A stretch of 64,000 nucleotides of DNA from DASWOJ01 sp964242415 (GCA_964242415.1 CAXTAT010000022.1:33370-97369); one strand, 5' to 3'; positions 8,471-16,403 are shown, numbered from the stretch's first letter. The notes: generated from the sequence alone by a model not told the origin. Translations and numbers: made by a program.

Positions 8471-9256
8471 ATGAAGCCGTTGATTGGGATTTCCTGCTGC
8501 ACCAAGGCGTTCGGCGTCTATGGGATGTTGAACCACGCAGCCTCCGACACCTATGTCCGCGCCGTGGACCAGGTGATGGGCGCGGTCCCGGTGCTGGTGC
8601 CAGCCAATGGGGACGCCGCCGACATCGGCACCCTGCTCGCCCGGCTGGACGGCATCGTGCTGACCGGCAGCCGTTCCAACGTGCAGCCCAGCCTGTATGG
8701 CGGCCCGCCCCACCCCGCCGACACGCCGGAGGATGCCAAGCGCGACGCCGTCACCTTGCGGCTGATCCGCGCCGCCATCCAGGCCGGGGTGCCGGTGCTG
8801 GCAATCTGCCGCGGGCTGCAGGAGATGAACGTGGCGCTGGGCGGCACGCTGCACCAGCGGCTACAGGACCTGCCCGGCCGGCTGGACCACTCGACGCCGC
8901 TGCATTCCAATGCGCGGGTACGGACGGCCAAGGCGCACAGCCTGGCGGTGGCGCCGGGCAGTTGGCTGCACCGGGTGGCCGGAACAGCGGACATCGGCGT
9001 CAACTCGCTGCACAACCAGGGCATCGACCGCCTGGCTGCCGGGCTGGTGGTGGAGGCGATGGCGCCGGACGGCACCATCGAGGCCGTCCGCCTGCCCGGC
9101 GCCCGCGCCTTGGCGGTGGGCGTGCAGTGGCACCCGGAGTATGACTTCGCCGAGGATGCGGTGTCCCAAGGCATCTTCGCCGCATTCGCCGACGCGGTGC
9201 GCGGGGCCGACGCGGTGCGCAGCGGAACCCAAGGGGCGATGCTGGCCGCCGAGTGA
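8471..9256 (+). CDS. Gamma-glutamyl-gamma-aminobutyrate hydrolase family protein (PuuD-like)
   Basis: A 261-residue class I glutamine-amidotransferase-like hydrolase (peptidase C26). The nucleophile cysteine sits in PVLAICRGLQEMNVALGG (Cys about residue 115) and the catalytic His-Glu pair in VGVQWHPEYDF (about residues 216-226). The oxyanion segment IVLTGSRSNVQPSLYGG is also typical of PuuD. Such enzymes release GABA from gamma-glutamyl-GABA in putrescine breakdown, or hydrolyse related gamma-glutamyl compounds. No other put/puu genes are nearby, so the pathway is inferred from family only. The GNAT gene follows after 3 nt and is probably co-transcribed. Confidence 0.9.
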   Translation: MKPLIGISCCTKAFGVYGMLNHAASDTYVRAVDQVMGAVPVLVPANGDAADIGTLLARLDGIVLTGSRSNVQPSLYGGPPHPADTPEDAKRDAVTLRLIRAAIQAGVPVLAICRGLQEMNVALGGTLHQRLQDLPGRLDHSTPLHSNARVRTAKAHSLAVAPGSWLHRVAGTADIGVNSLHNQGIDRLAAGLVVEAMAPDGTIEAVRLPGARALAVGVQWHPEYDFAEDAVSQGIFAAFADAVRGADAVRSGTQGAMLAAE

Positions 9257-9259
9257 GCC

Positions 9260-9718
9260 ATGCCGGACGCTAGGCTGGCTGGCCCTGGAGACCTGGCCTT
9301 CGTGCAGGCTGCGACGCTGGCGGCGTATTCGGCCTACCTCCCCATCATGGGCGCCATGCCGCTGCCCGTCGATGCCGACCATGCCGCCGCCATCGCCCTG
9401 GGCCAGGTCTGGCTGGTCCGGGACGGCCAGGCGGATGCCGGGCTGGTGGTGCTGGAGGCCGCGCCGACCTACCTGATGATCGAGAGCCTGGCCGTGCTGC
9501 CGCCGCACCAGGGGCGGGGCCTCGGGCGCTGGATGCTCGGATTTGCCGAGCACCGCGCCCGGGAGGCTGGGCTGCCGGAGCTACGGCTTTACACGAATGC
9601 CAAGATGACGAGGAACATTCTCCTCTATGGCCTGGCTGGCTTCATCGAAACGGACCGGCAGCCCACCCCGCACCGGATGGACTCCATCCGGGTTTACATG
9701 GCCAAGACCTTGACCTGA
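9260..9718 (+). CDS. GNAT-family N-acetyltransferase
   Basis: A 152-residue acetyltransferase. The acetyl-CoA pyrophosphate-binding loop is seen as LPPHQGRGLGRWML at about residues 81-94 (Q/R-x-x-G-x-G/A motif), after the strand LMIESLAVL. The C-terminal half has ELRLYTNAKMTRNILLYGLAGF, a pattern common in small-molecule GNATs. The gene starts 3 nt after the PuuD-like stop codon, so the two form one transcript. The acceptor substrate cannot be told from sequence; acetylation of an amine released by the neighbour is possible but speculative. Confidence 0.85.
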   Translation: MPDARLAGPGDLAFVQAATLAAYSAYLPIMGAMPLPVDADHAAAIALGQVWLVRDGQADAGLVVLEAAPTYLMIESLAVLPPHQGRGLGRWMLGFAEHRAREAGLPELRLYTNAKMTRNILLYGLAGFIETDRQPTPHRMDSIRVYMAKTLT

Positions 9719-9771
9719 AGCACCACTGATCCAAACCGGCGCTGACCCTCCACGCCTCCATGCCCGTCCAT

Positions 9772-9870
9772 GCCGTCATTGCGAGCCGGCTTCGGCACGG
9801 CAATCCAGGAGGCAAGGACTGCGCCCGCCCCCATGAATTGTAGCCCGCAAGGGCGGCTCGCAATGACGGC
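9772..9870. repeat. Palindromic intergenic element, copy 1 (GTCATTGCG type)
   Basis: A 99-bp unit bounded by a perfect 17-bp inverted repeat (GCCGTCATTGCGAGCCG at 9772-9788 and its complement at 9854-9870). The interior contains GGCAATCCAG at 9799-9808. The same ends and the same interior word recur at 24923-25027. Elements with this end sequence are common in proteobacterial intergenic regions as non-coding palindromic repeats. It lies between the GNAT gene and the convergent small gene at 9950. Confidence 0.8.
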
Positions 9871-9949
9871 ACGCCCTCGCCGGCCGGTCTCAGGGCCGGT
9901 TGCCATCCTCGGCGGCGCAGATCGCGACGCCCCGCGGCCGCCCATGCCT

Positions 9950-10249
9950 TTACTGACCCGCAGCGGCCTTGGCGTCATGCTTGGCAACCCGCGCCGCCTC
10001 CTCTGCCGCAGCCTCCGCCTGGCGGCTGGCCACCTCCTCCGCGTGGTGGCGGTAGCCGTCCACCGCCTGCATCGCATGCCGGTTGGCCACGCCCTCCGCC
10101 TCGGCAGCCGACGTGGCCAGGCTCTCGGCCTTCTCGTAGTTGCCCGACGCGCAGTGCTTGGCCGCGTCGTGGTGCATCTTCGCCGCCACCTCGAAGTGAT
10201 GCGCGGCATCTTCGTGGTGCTTGGCCGCGGCTGCCTTGATGTCGTCCAT
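9950..10249 (-). CDS. Ala/His-rich helical hypothetical protein (99 aa)
   Basis: A 99-residue protein of almost pure helical character, made of repeated A-A-x-x-H-H/E patterns (KHHEDAAHHFEVAAKMHHDA and onwards). It has about 13 histidines, one cysteine, no membrane segment and no signal peptide. The regular heptad-like spacing suggests a helical bundle or coiled coil, and the histidines could bind metal. Short proteins of this kind are sometimes annotated as stress-induced hypothetical proteins. The stop is at 9950 and the ATG at 10249; the upstream gap to the rRNA methylase is short. Function unknown. Confidence 0.7.
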   Translation of the reverse strand: MDDIKAAAAKHHEDAAHHFEVAAKMHHDAAKHCASGNYEKAESLATSAAEAEGVANRHAMQAVDGYRHHAEEVASRQAEAAAEEAARVAKHDAKAAAGQ

Positions 10250-10317
10250 GGTGATGCTCCGTGATGGGTGGGATGGGCGTCATCTACCATGCGGTCCCTG
10301 GCCGGCAAATGGCCCGG

Positions 10318-11040
10318 CTAGGCCGTCTGGCGCGTCAAGTCGTGCAGCAGCACGGCGGCGGCCTGGGCGACGTTCAGGCTCTGCACCGCTCCGCGCCCGT
10401 CGATGCGGACCCGGCGGCGGCAGGTCTCCAGCGCCTCGAACCCCACCCCGCGCTCCTCGTTGCCCAGCACCAGCGCCACCGGGCGGTCGCGCGGCAGGGT
10501 GGACAGCGGCACGGCGTCGGCGGTCAGCGTGGCGGCCACGGTGCGGTAATGCGGGTCCAGCGCCAGCAGCGCCTTGCGGAGATTGCGGGTCTTGTAAACC
10601 TCCAGGTGCTCCAGCCCGCCCTCGGCGACGCGGTAGGCGGCGTCGGACGGCATCGCTTGCAGCGGCGTCTCGTGCAGCAGCAGCGCGCCCACGCCGAAGA
10701 ACGCGGCGCTGCGGGCGATGGCCCCCAGGTTGTGCGGGTTCCCCACGCCGTCCAGCACCAGGATCAGCGGGTGCCGTGGCACGCGCACGAAGTCCATCAT
10801 GCCCAGCGGGCGCGGCGTGGCGATGGCGACGATGCCGCCGTGGTGCGGGGTGCCGGCCGCCTTCTCCAGCTCCTCGGGCGGCAGCAGGCGATAGGGGCGG
10901 CGCACCCGGGCCAGCTCGGCGCACAGCGGGCCGGCGCTGGTCTTGCGGTCGTCGTCGTAGAACAGCCGCACCACGTCGTCCGGGCGGCGGGCGAACAGGG
11001 CGGTGACGGCGTTCAGGCCGCAGATCCGGTCATCGGGCAT
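10318..11040 (-). CDS. TrmH/SpoU-family RNA 2'-O-methyltransferase (RlmB-like)
   Basis: A 240-residue SPOUT-class methyltransferase. An N-terminal substrate-binding domain begins ICGLNAVTALFARRPDDVVRLF, as in RlmB/TrmH. The SAM-binding knot is seen as LVLDGVGNPHNLGAIARSAA (motif 1), ALVLGNEERGV (motif 2) and IDGRGAVQSLNVAQAAAVLL (motif 3). RlmB methylates a guanosine ribose in 23S rRNA, but other family members act on tRNA, so the exact target is not certain. The start is the ATG at 11040; longer in-frame sequence upstream runs into the divergent gene's promoter. It is divergent from the RluA-type gene, with about 45 nt between starts. Confidence 0.9.
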   Translation of the reverse strand: MPDDRICGLNAVTALFARRPDDVVRLFYDDDRKTSAGPLCAELARVRRPYRLLPPEELEKAAGTPHHGGIVAIATPRPLGMMDFVRVPRHPLILVLDGVGNPHNLGAIARSAAFFGVGALLLHETPLQAMPSDAAYRVAEGGLEHLEVYKTRNLRKALLALDPHYRTVAATLTADAVPLSTLPRDRPVALVLGNEERGVGFEALETCRRRVRIDGRGAVQSLNVAQAAAVLLHDLTRQTA

Positions 11041-11085
11041 CGGCCGTGCTTCCGCTGCGCCGGCGGCCCTGTCAACCTGACCGGC

Positions 11086-11730
11086 ATGATCCCTCCGATC
11101 CTGTTCCAGGACGCGCGCTTCGTGGTGCTCGACAAGCCCGCGGGCCTGCCCGTGCATCCGGGGCCGCGCGGCGGGCCGAGCGTGGAGGACTGCTTCCCCC
11201 TGCTGTCACGCCGCCGGGACGGGCCGTGGCTGGCGCACCGCCTGGATGCCGACACTGCCGGCTGCCTGGTGGTGGCGCTGCGCCGGGCGGCGCTGCACGC
11301 GGCGCAGGCGGCGTTCGCCGGGGGCACGGTCCGCAAGACCTACTGGGCCGTCGTGCACGGCGAGCCGCCGGGGCAGGAGGGCGTGGTCACCGCCGCCCTG
11401 CAGAAGCGCACCGACCCGGCGGGCTGGCGCATGGTCGCGCATCCGGACGGCCAACCCGCCCGCACGGCCTGGCGGCGCTGCGGCGGCGCGGCTGGGCTGA
11501 GCTGGCTGGAGCTGCAGCCGCAGACCGGCCGTACCCATCAGGTCCGCGTCCACTGCACGGCGCTGGGCTGCCCCATCGTGGGGGACCCGGTGTATAGCGA
11601 CGGCGTGGGCCGCCTGAACCTGCTGGCCCGCGCGATCCTGCTGCCGCTCGACCCGCCGGTGCAGGCCACGGCGCCGCCGCCGCCGCACATGCGGGCGGCC
11701 CTGCGCGCCTGCGGTTGGGACGGCGGCTAG
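11086..11730 (+). CDS. RluA-family pseudouridine synthase
   Basis: A 214-residue RNA pseudouridine synthase. The catalytic aspartate lies in WLAHRLDADTAGCLVVAL (HRLD motif, Asp about residue 55), followed by the family segments KTYWAVVHGEPP and LQPQTGRTHQVRVHC. No N-terminal S4 domain is present, so it belongs to the short RluA/TruC-like group acting on tRNA or 23S rRNA; the exact uridine is unknown. The ATG at 11086 gives MIPPILFQDARFVVLDKPAGL, the normal start of the catalytic domain. Its stop codon is embedded in a strong hairpin. Confidence 0.9.
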   Translation: MIPPILFQDARFVVLDKPAGLPVHPGPRGGPSVEDCFPLLSRRRDGPWLAHRLDADTAGCLVVALRRAALHAAQAAFAGGTVRKTYWAVVHGEPPGQEGVVTAALQKRTDPAGWRMVAHPDGQPARTAWRRCGGAAGLSWLELQPQTGRTHQVRVHCTALGCPIVGDPVYSDGVGRLNLLARAILLPLDPPVQATAPPPPHMRAALRACGWDGG

Positions 11731-11770
11731 AGCATGTTTGGTGCAGGTAGAGGCACCAAACATGCTCTAG
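11727..11770. terminator. 18-bp perfect hairpin at the end of the pseudouridine synthase gene
   Basis: CTAGAGCATGTTTGGTGC at 11727-11744 is exactly complementary to 11753-11770, with an 8-nt loop. The stop codon TAG of the RluA-type gene forms part of the left arm. A T-rich run (CTTTGTTTTT) follows within 15 nt, so it should work as a rho-independent terminator on the plus strand. Confidence 0.8.
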
Positions 11771-11784
11771 ACTTTGTTTTTGCG

Positions 11785-11828
11785 AGCATCTGTCCGGCTC
11801 AAGCGAAGCCGCTTGATCCGGACATGCT
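11785..11828. terminator. Second, imperfect hairpin between convergent genes
   Basis: AGCATCTGTCCGGCTCAAGCG (11785-11805) pairs imperfectly with CGCTTGATCCGGACATGCT (11810-11828). It lies immediately before the stop codon of the minus-strand glycosyltransferase gene and shares the AGCATG/CATGCT end with the preceding hairpin. A terminator for the minus-strand operon is the simplest reading. Confidence 0.5.
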
Positions 11829-12857
11829 CTAACCGATCAGGAACCAGCAGCGGAACACCAGCGTCTCCGGCCAGGTCTGCCGCGTCAGCCCACCCAGCCG
11901 CAACGCCCCGATCCGCAGCCGGAACCGGCTTTGCAGCGCCATGTCGAGCACCTCCAGGTCCGCCGCCGCCGCCGCCGACAGCAGGTGCGGCTGCGCGCGC
12001 AGCGCCGAGACATGGCCGCGCAGCACGCGCATGAATATCCCGGGGCCCCGGCGCAACGCCGCCACCGCCCGGCGCCGCATGGAGGGCGGGGCGCCGACCA
12101 CGTTGCCGGGATGCTGCCGGTACAGCACCGTCGGCGTCTCGTCCGCAATCAGCCGTCCCCCGGCGGCGGCCACCACCAGGTAACACCACCAGTCGTGCAG
12201 GCTGGTCGGCGGCGGCTGGCTGCTGGCGATCAACTGCACGGCGGCGCGGTTCAACTGCACCGTGCAGCCGGTGGCGATGTTCTGCGTCAGTGCCGCCGGG
12301 AAGCTCGGCGGGTGGCGCAGCGACTCCGACTCGCCGATGCGCCGCAGCTCCCGGTCCACCAGGACCTGCCGGCTGCAGTATAGCGCCGGCGCCGGGCTGC
12401 TCCCCAGCGCCGCCACGCCCAGGGCCAGCTTCTCCGGCAGCCACACGTCATCCTGGTCGGCGAAGGCGACCACGTCCGGGTCGGCCTCCGCCGCGGCGCG
12501 CAGCAGCGCCATGAAGCTGCCCGCCGGTCCCAGCCGCCCCTGCAACCCCGCGACCTCGATGCAGCGCGCGCCCTCCGGACCCGCCATGAAGTCGCGCATG
12601 ACCCCCTGCGTCCCGTCGCTGCTGCCATCGTCGCGCCAATAGAGCGTCCAGCAGGACAGCGTCTGCCGCTGCAGGCTGGCAAGCTGCGCCGCCAGGAACG
12701 GGACGCCGTTGAAGGTGGACAGCAGGATGGCGACCTTTGCCTGTCGCAGGCCCGGTGCTTGCCGCAGGCCCGGTGCTTGTCCCAAGCCCGGTGCTCCTCC
12801 CAGGCCCGGTGCTTCTCCCAGGAGGGGTCGGGGCGGGCGATGCTGTGCCGGGTGCAC
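11829..12857 (-). CDS. Family 2 glycosyltransferase (rhamnosyltransferase-like)
   Basis: GT-A-fold glycosyltransferase, last gene of the rhamnose operon and therefore a candidate for transferring rhamnose to O-antigen or another envelope glycan. The conserved domain begins KVAILLSTFNGVPFLAAQL and has the DDGSSDGT nucleotide-binding motif, VAFADQDDVWLPEKL with the DxD metal site, and TGCTVQLNRAAVQ. The start is uncertain. No ATG precedes the domain; a GTG at 12857, 11 nt after rfbD, gives 342 residues but includes about 40 low-complexity residues encoded by an 18-bp tandem repeat (APGLRQ-type hexapeptides). A TTG inside the repeat with a GGAGGAG tract upstream is an alternative. Confidence 0.8.
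   Translation of the reverse strand: MHPAQHRPPRPLLGEAPGLGGAPGLGQAPGLRQAPGLRQAKVAILLSTFNGVPFLAAQLASLQRQTLSCWTLYWRDDGSSDGTQGVMRDFMAGPEGARCIEVAGLQGRLGPAGSFMALLRAAAEADPDVVAFADQDDVWLPEKLALGVAALGSSPAPALYCSRQVLVDRELRRIGESESLRHPPSFPAALTQNIATGCTVQLNRAAVQLIASSQPPPTSLHDWWCYLVVAAAGGRLIADETPTVLYRQHPGNVVGAPPSMRRRAVAALRRGPGIFMRVLRGHVSALRAQPHLLSAAAAADLEVLDMALQSRFRLRIGALRLGGLTRQTWPETLVFRCWFLIG
12751..12822. repeat. 18-bp tandem repeat, 4 units, inside the 5' end of the glycosyltransferase gene
   Basis: Four head-to-tail units starting at 12751, 12769, 12787 and 12805, consensus CCCGGTGCTTSTCCCAGG (S is G or C) on the plus strand. Units differ at a few positions. The length is a multiple of three, so on the minus strand it encodes repeated hexapeptides of APGLGQ/APGLRQ type. 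Copy-number change would not shift the reading frame of the glycosyltransferase. Confidence 0.9.
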
Positions 12858-12867
12858 GACTGGACCG

Positions 12868-13809
12868 TCAGGTCGGCTGCGAGGCGGGCGCCAGCAGCTC
12901 GTCGATGGTGCGGGCCACGCTGGCGCGCCAGTCTGGCAGGCGCACGCCGAACGCCTGGGCCAGCTTGCCGCAGTCCAGGCGGCTGTCCGGCGGGCGCCGC
13001 GCCGGGGTCGGCCAGTCCTGCGTGGTGATGGCCTCCACCTCCGGCACGGGATGGCCGTGGCGCGCCGCCTCCTGGAACACCGCCGTCGCCAGTCCGTGCC
13101 AGGTGGTCGCCCCGCCGCCGCAAGCATGGAACACCCCCGACTTGGGGTGGTCCTGGGGCCTATCCTGGTCCGCCCCGCCAAGCTGCCGCGCCACGGCGAG
13201 GATGGCCCCAGCCAGGTCGTCCGCCGAGGTCGGGCAGCCCCACTGGTCCGCCACCACGCGCAGCCGCGGCAGCCGCTGCGCCGCGCCGAGCATGGTGCGG
13301 ACGAAGTTCTTGCCCACCGCCGAGTAAACCCAGGACGTCCGCAGCACCACCGCCCGCGGGCAGGCGGCCAGCACGGCCTGCTCACCCTCCAGCTTGGTGC
13401 GGCCATAGACGCCGGTGGGGCTGGTCGGGTCGGCCTCGGTGTAGGACGCGCCCTTTAGCCCGTCGAACACGTAGTCGGTGGAGACATGGATCATCGGGAT
13501 GCCAGCGTCGGCGCACAGCGCGGCCAGGGTCGCGGGGCCATCCCTGTTGGCGCGGCCGGCGGCGTCCGGCTCCGCCTCCGCGGCGTCCACCGCGGTCCAG
13601 GCGGCGGCGTTGACCAGCAGCGCCGGGCGCACGGCCTGGAACACGGCGGCCAGGGTGTCCGGCCGGTCGAAGTCGAACTCCGGGCGGCCGACGCAGCGCA
13701 CGGGGGGGCCGCCAGCCCGCACCAGCGCGGTGGCAAGCTGCCCGGCGCCGCCGGTGACCATGATGCAGCCTGGGATGCAGCCTGGGATGCCGTCTGGGAT
13801 TGGGGTCAT
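12868..13809 (-). CDS. rfbD: dTDP-4-dehydrorhamnose reductase
   Basis: Final enzyme of dTDP-L-rhamnose synthesis: reduces dTDP-4-keto-L-rhamnose with NAD(P)H. A 313-residue extended SDR with the nucleotide-binding motif VTGGAGQLATAL (about residues 18-29), the HVSTDYVFDG segment and the YGRTKLEGE catalytic Y-x3-K. The ATG at 13809 has a GGGGAGG ribosome-binding site, overlapping the rfbC stop region, so I prefer it. This means the first 16 residues, partly encoded by a 12-bp tandem repeat (IPGCIPGCI), are translated ahead of the usual start; an ATG at 13761 would remove them but lacks a Shine-Dalgarno sequence. Fourth gene of the operon. Confidence 0.93.
   Translation of the reverse strand: MTPIPDGIPGCIPGCIMVTGGAGQLATALVRAGGPPVRCVGRPEFDFDRPDTLAAVFQAVRPALLVNAAAWTAVDAAEAEPDAAGRANRDGPATLAALCADAGIPMIHVSTDYVFDGLKGASYTEADPTSPTGVYGRTKLEGEQAVLAACPRAVVLRTSWVYSAVGKNFVRTMLGAAQRLPRLRVVADQWGCPTSADDLAGAILAVARQLGGADQDRPQDHPKSGVFHACGGGATTWHGLATAVFQEAARHGHPVPEVEAITTQDWPTPARRPPDSRLDCGKLAQAFGVRLPDWRASVARTIDELLAPASQPT
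13762..13797. repeat. 12-bp tandem repeat, 3 units, at the 5' end of rfbD
   Basis: Units GATGCAGCCTGG (13762-13773, 13774-13785) and GATGCCGTCTGG (13786-13797). Two of the three copies are identical. On the coding (minus) strand they encode PGCI-type tetrapeptides in the N-terminal extension of RfbD. Confidence 0.9.
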
Positions 13810-13822
13810 GCGCGCCCTCCCC

Positions 13823-14374
13823 TCAGAACAGCGCGGGCGTGTCGGCCCAGCGCGGCAGCACCTGGTCCTTGTCGGACAGCAGCGCCGCCTCCGGGCGGAC
13901 CGGCCAGGGCAGCGCCAGGTCGGGGTCGTTCCAGATCACGCCGCGCTCCGTCTCCCGGGCATAGCTGTCGGTGACCTTGTAGATCACCTCCGTGTCGGGC
14001 TGCAGCGTGCAGAAGCCGTGCAGGAACCCCGCCGGCACCCAAAGCTGCGCCCAGTTCTCCGCCGACAGCTCGGCCGCCGCCCACTGGCCGTAGGTCGGCG
14101 AGTCCCGCCGCGCATCCACCGCCACGTCCCAGATCGCGCCGCGGATGCAGCGCACCAGCTTGCCCTGCGGGTGCGGCGCCACCTGGCAGTGCAGGCCGCG
14201 GACCACGCCGCGGTCACGCGACAGGCTGTGGTTGTCCTGCACGAACGTCGCGTCGATCCCGGCGTCGCGGAAGGCGCCCTGCTTGAACACCTCGGAGAAG
14301 AAGCCGCGCGGATCGCCGAAGCGCGGCGGCGTGACCAGGATCAGGTCCGGGACGGCCAGTCGCTCGACGTTCAT
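13823..14374 (-). CDS. rfbC: dTDP-4-dehydrorhamnose 3,5-epimerase
   Basis: Third enzyme of the dTDP-L-rhamnose pathway, a cupin-fold epimerase acting at C3 and C5. The 183-residue protein shows PPRFGDPRGFFSEVF, the FVQDNHSLSRDRGVVRGLHCQ segment with the catalytic histidine, and the WVPAGFLHGFCTL motif. The ATG at 14374 is used because GGTGAGGG stands 7-8 nt upstream; an ATG at 14395 would add 7 residues but has no such site. It lies 65 nt after rfbA and its stop is within the ribosome-binding site of rfbD, implying tight coupling. Confidence 0.95.
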   Translation of the reverse strand: MNVERLAVPDLILVTPPRFGDPRGFFSEVFKQGAFRDAGIDATFVQDNHSLSRDRGVVRGLHCQVAPHPQGKLVRCIRGAIWDVAVDARRDSPTYGQWAAAELSAENWAQLWVPAGFLHGFCTLQPDTEVIYKVTDSYARETERGVIWNDPDLALPWPVRPEAALLSDKDQVLPRWADTPALF

Positions 14375-14439
14375 CTCGCAACCCTCACCGGGCATCGGGC
14401 ATCGCCGGGCCTCGTCACCATGGCCTCATCGGGCGGCCC

Positions 14440-15315
14440 TCATGCGTGCAGCCCGTCGGCAAGCTCAAGCAGCAGCCGGCCCAGCTCGGTCTTGCCGAGC
14501 GCCTTGGCCGCGACCCGCAGGGCGGCGTTGTCGATGAAGCCCATGCGGAACGCCACCTCCTCCGGGCTGCCGACCAGCATGCCCTGCCGGTTCTGGATGG
14601 TCTGCACGAACGTCGCCGCCTGCAGCAGGCTGTCCGGCATCCCCGCATCCAGCCAGGCGCAGCCGCGGCCCAGGCGCTCGACGTGCAGCGTGCCCTCCTC
14701 CAGGTACATCTGGTTCAGGTCGGTGATCTCCAGCTCGCCCCGGGCGGAGGGCCGCACGCGCCGGGCCAGGTCGGACACGCGCTTGTCGTAGAAGTACAGC
14801 CCGGTGACCGCCCAGTTGCTTTTCGGCGCCGCCGGCTTCTCCACGATCTCCTGCGCCCGCCCGTTGCTGTCGAAGGTGACGACGCCGTAGCGCTCGGGGT
14901 CGCGCACCTGGTAGGCGAACACCGTCGCCCCCTCTGGCCGGGCGCCGGCGGCGCGCAGCAGCACGCTCAGGTGGTCGCCGAAGATCAGGTTGTCGCCCAA
15001 GGCCAGCGCGCACGCCTGCCCGGCGATCCACTCCTCGCCGATGTGGAACGCCTGCGCCAGCCCCTCCGGCTTCGCCTGCTCGGCGTAGGTGAAGCGCACG
15101 CCGAACCGCTCCCCGCTGCCCAGCAGGCGGCGGAACTGCGGCAGGTCCTCCGGGGTGGAGATCAGCATGATGTCGCGGATGCCGGCCAGCATCAGCACCG
15201 AAAGCGGGTAGTACACCATCGGCTTGTCATACACGGGCAGCAGTTGCTTGCTGCTGGCCAGCGTCACCGGATGCAGCCGCGTGCCGCTCCCGCCCGCGAG
15301 CAGGATGCCCTTCAT
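14440..15315 (-). CDS. rfbA: Glucose-1-phosphate thymidylyltransferase
   Basis: First step of dTDP-L-rhamnose synthesis: joins glucose-1-phosphate and dTTP to give dTDP-glucose and PPi. The 291-residue protein begins MKGILLAGGSGTRLHPVTLA, the signature nucleotidyltransferase loop, and continues with SKQLLPVYDKPMVYYPLS, ALALGDNLIFGD and the EITDLNQMYLEEG segment. The length is normal for RmlA. The start overlaps the rfbB stop by 4 nt (ATGA), so translation is coupled. Confidence 0.97.
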   Translation of the reverse strand: MKGILLAGGSGTRLHPVTLASSKQLLPVYDKPMVYYPLSVLMLAGIRDIMLISTPEDLPQFRRLLGSGERFGVRFTYAEQAKPEGLAQAFHIGEEWIAGQACALALGDNLIFGDHLSVLLRAAGARPEGATVFAYQVRDPERYGVVTFDSNGRAQEIVEKPAAPKSNWAVTGLYFYDKRVSDLARRVRPSARGELEITDLNQMYLEEGTLHVERLGRGCAWLDAGMPDSLLQAATFVQTIQNRQGMLVGSPEEVAFRMGFIDNAALRVAAKALGKTELGRLLLELADGLHA

Positions 15316-16403
15316 GCCGCCGTGCCCAACCTTTCGGCCACGCCCAGCCTTTCAGCAACGCCGAGCCGCTGCCCGGCATAGTGCGCGCTGCGGATCGCCT
15401 CCCACCAGGGGCGGTTGCCCATGTACCAGCCGATGGTCCGGCGCAGCCCGCGGTCGAAGTCGTGCGGCGCAGTCCAGCCCAACGCATTGGTGGCGCGGGC
15501 CGGGTCGATCTCATAGCGGAAGTCGTGCCCCGGGCGGTCCCTGACGAAGTGGATCAGCCGCTCGCGCGGGCCGGCGGGGTCGGGCGCCAGCTCATCGAGG
15601 ATGCCGCAGATCAAGCGCACCACCTGCAGGTTGCTGCGCGGCTGGCGGGCACCGATGGCCAGGGTCGCGCCAGCCTCGGCATGCTCCAGCGCCAGCACCA
15701 GCGCCTCGGCATGGTCGTCCACGAACAGCCAGTCGCGCTGCTGCGCGCCATCGCCATAGACCGGCAGCGGCTTGCCCTCCAGGGCGTTCAGCGTCACCAG
15801 CGGGATCAGCTTCTCCGGAAATTGCCAGGGGCCGTAGTTGTTGGTGGTGTTGGTGACGAACGTCGGCAGCCCATAGGTGTGCCACCATGCCCGCACCAGG
15901 TGGTCCGACCCGGCCTTGCTGGCGGAGTACGGGCTGCGCGGGTCATACGGCGTGTCCTCGGTGAACGGCGGGTCGTCCGGCCCGAGCGCGCCGAACACCT
16001 CGTCGGTCGAGATGTGGTGGAAGCGGAACCGCGCCTGGGCGGCGGCGTCCAGCCCGGCCCAGTGCGCCCGCGCAGCCTCCAGCATGACGAAGGTGCCGAC
16101 CAGGTTGGTGTGGATGAACGGGGCGGGTCCGTCGATGGAGCGGTCCACATGGCTCTCGGCCGCCAGGTGCATCACGGCGTCTGGCTGGTGGGTGGCGAAG
16201 ATTTGCCGCATCGCCGGGGCGTCGGTGATGTCGGCCCGCAGCAGCAGGTGCCGCGGGTGGGTGCGCGCCTCCTCCAGCGCGTCCTCCGAGGCGGCGTAGG
16301 TCATCTTGTCCACATTGATGACCTGGTGGCCGGTGCTGCGGACCAGGTGCCGGATGACGGCCGAGCCGATGAAGCCGCAACCGCCGGTGACGAGGATCTT
16401 CAT
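15312..16403 (-). CDS. rfbB: dTDP-glucose 4,6-dehydratase
   Basis: Second enzyme of the dTDP-L-rhamnose pathway, an NAD-dependent extended SDR converting dTDP-glucose to the 4-keto-6-deoxy sugar. The 363-residue protein begins MKILVTGGCGFIGSAVIRHL (nucleotide-binding GxxGxxG). It has HLAAESHVDRSIDGP, the catalytic HISTDEVFGAL and YSASKAGSDHLVRA (Y-x3-K), and NNYGPWQFPEKLIP. The ATG at 16403 matches the family start. The extreme C-terminus is unusual: a degenerate 18-bp repeat encodes RLGVAERLGVAERLG just before the stop. First gene of the operon rfbB-rfbA-rfbC-rfbD-glycosyltransferase. Confidence 0.97.
   Translation of the reverse strand: MKILVTGGCGFIGSAVIRHLVRSTGHQVINVDKMTYAASEDALEEARTHPRHLLLRADITDAPAMRQIFATHQPDAVMHLAAESHVDRSIDGPAPFIHTNLVGTFVMLEAARAHWAGLDAAAQARFRFHHISTDEVFGALGPDDPPFTEDTPYDPRSPYSASKAGSDHLVRAWWHTYGLPTFVTNTTNNYGPWQFPEKLIPLVTLNALEGKPLPVYGDGAQQRDWLFVDDHAEALVLALEHAEAGATLAIGARQPRSNLQVVRLICGILDELAPDPAGPRERLIHFVRDRPGHDFRYEIDPARATNALGWTAPHDFDRGLRRTIGWYMGNRPWWEAIRSAHYAGQRLGVAERLGVAERLGTAA
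15322..15375. repeat. Degenerate 18-bp tandem repeat, 3 units, at the 3' end of rfbB
   Basis: Three 18-nt units at 15322-15339, 15340-15357 and 15358-15375, the first two nearly alike (GTGCCCAACCTTTCGGCC, ACGCCCAGCCTTTCAGCA) and the third more diverged. They encode AERLGV-type hexapeptides at the RfbB C-terminus, only 7 nt before its stop codon. Confidence 0.75.

Noticed and set aside
12751..12822. CRISPR-like array
   Set aside because: The 18-bp units are directly adjacent without spacers, so it is a simple tandem repeat. No CRISPR or cas genes were seen anywhere in the window.
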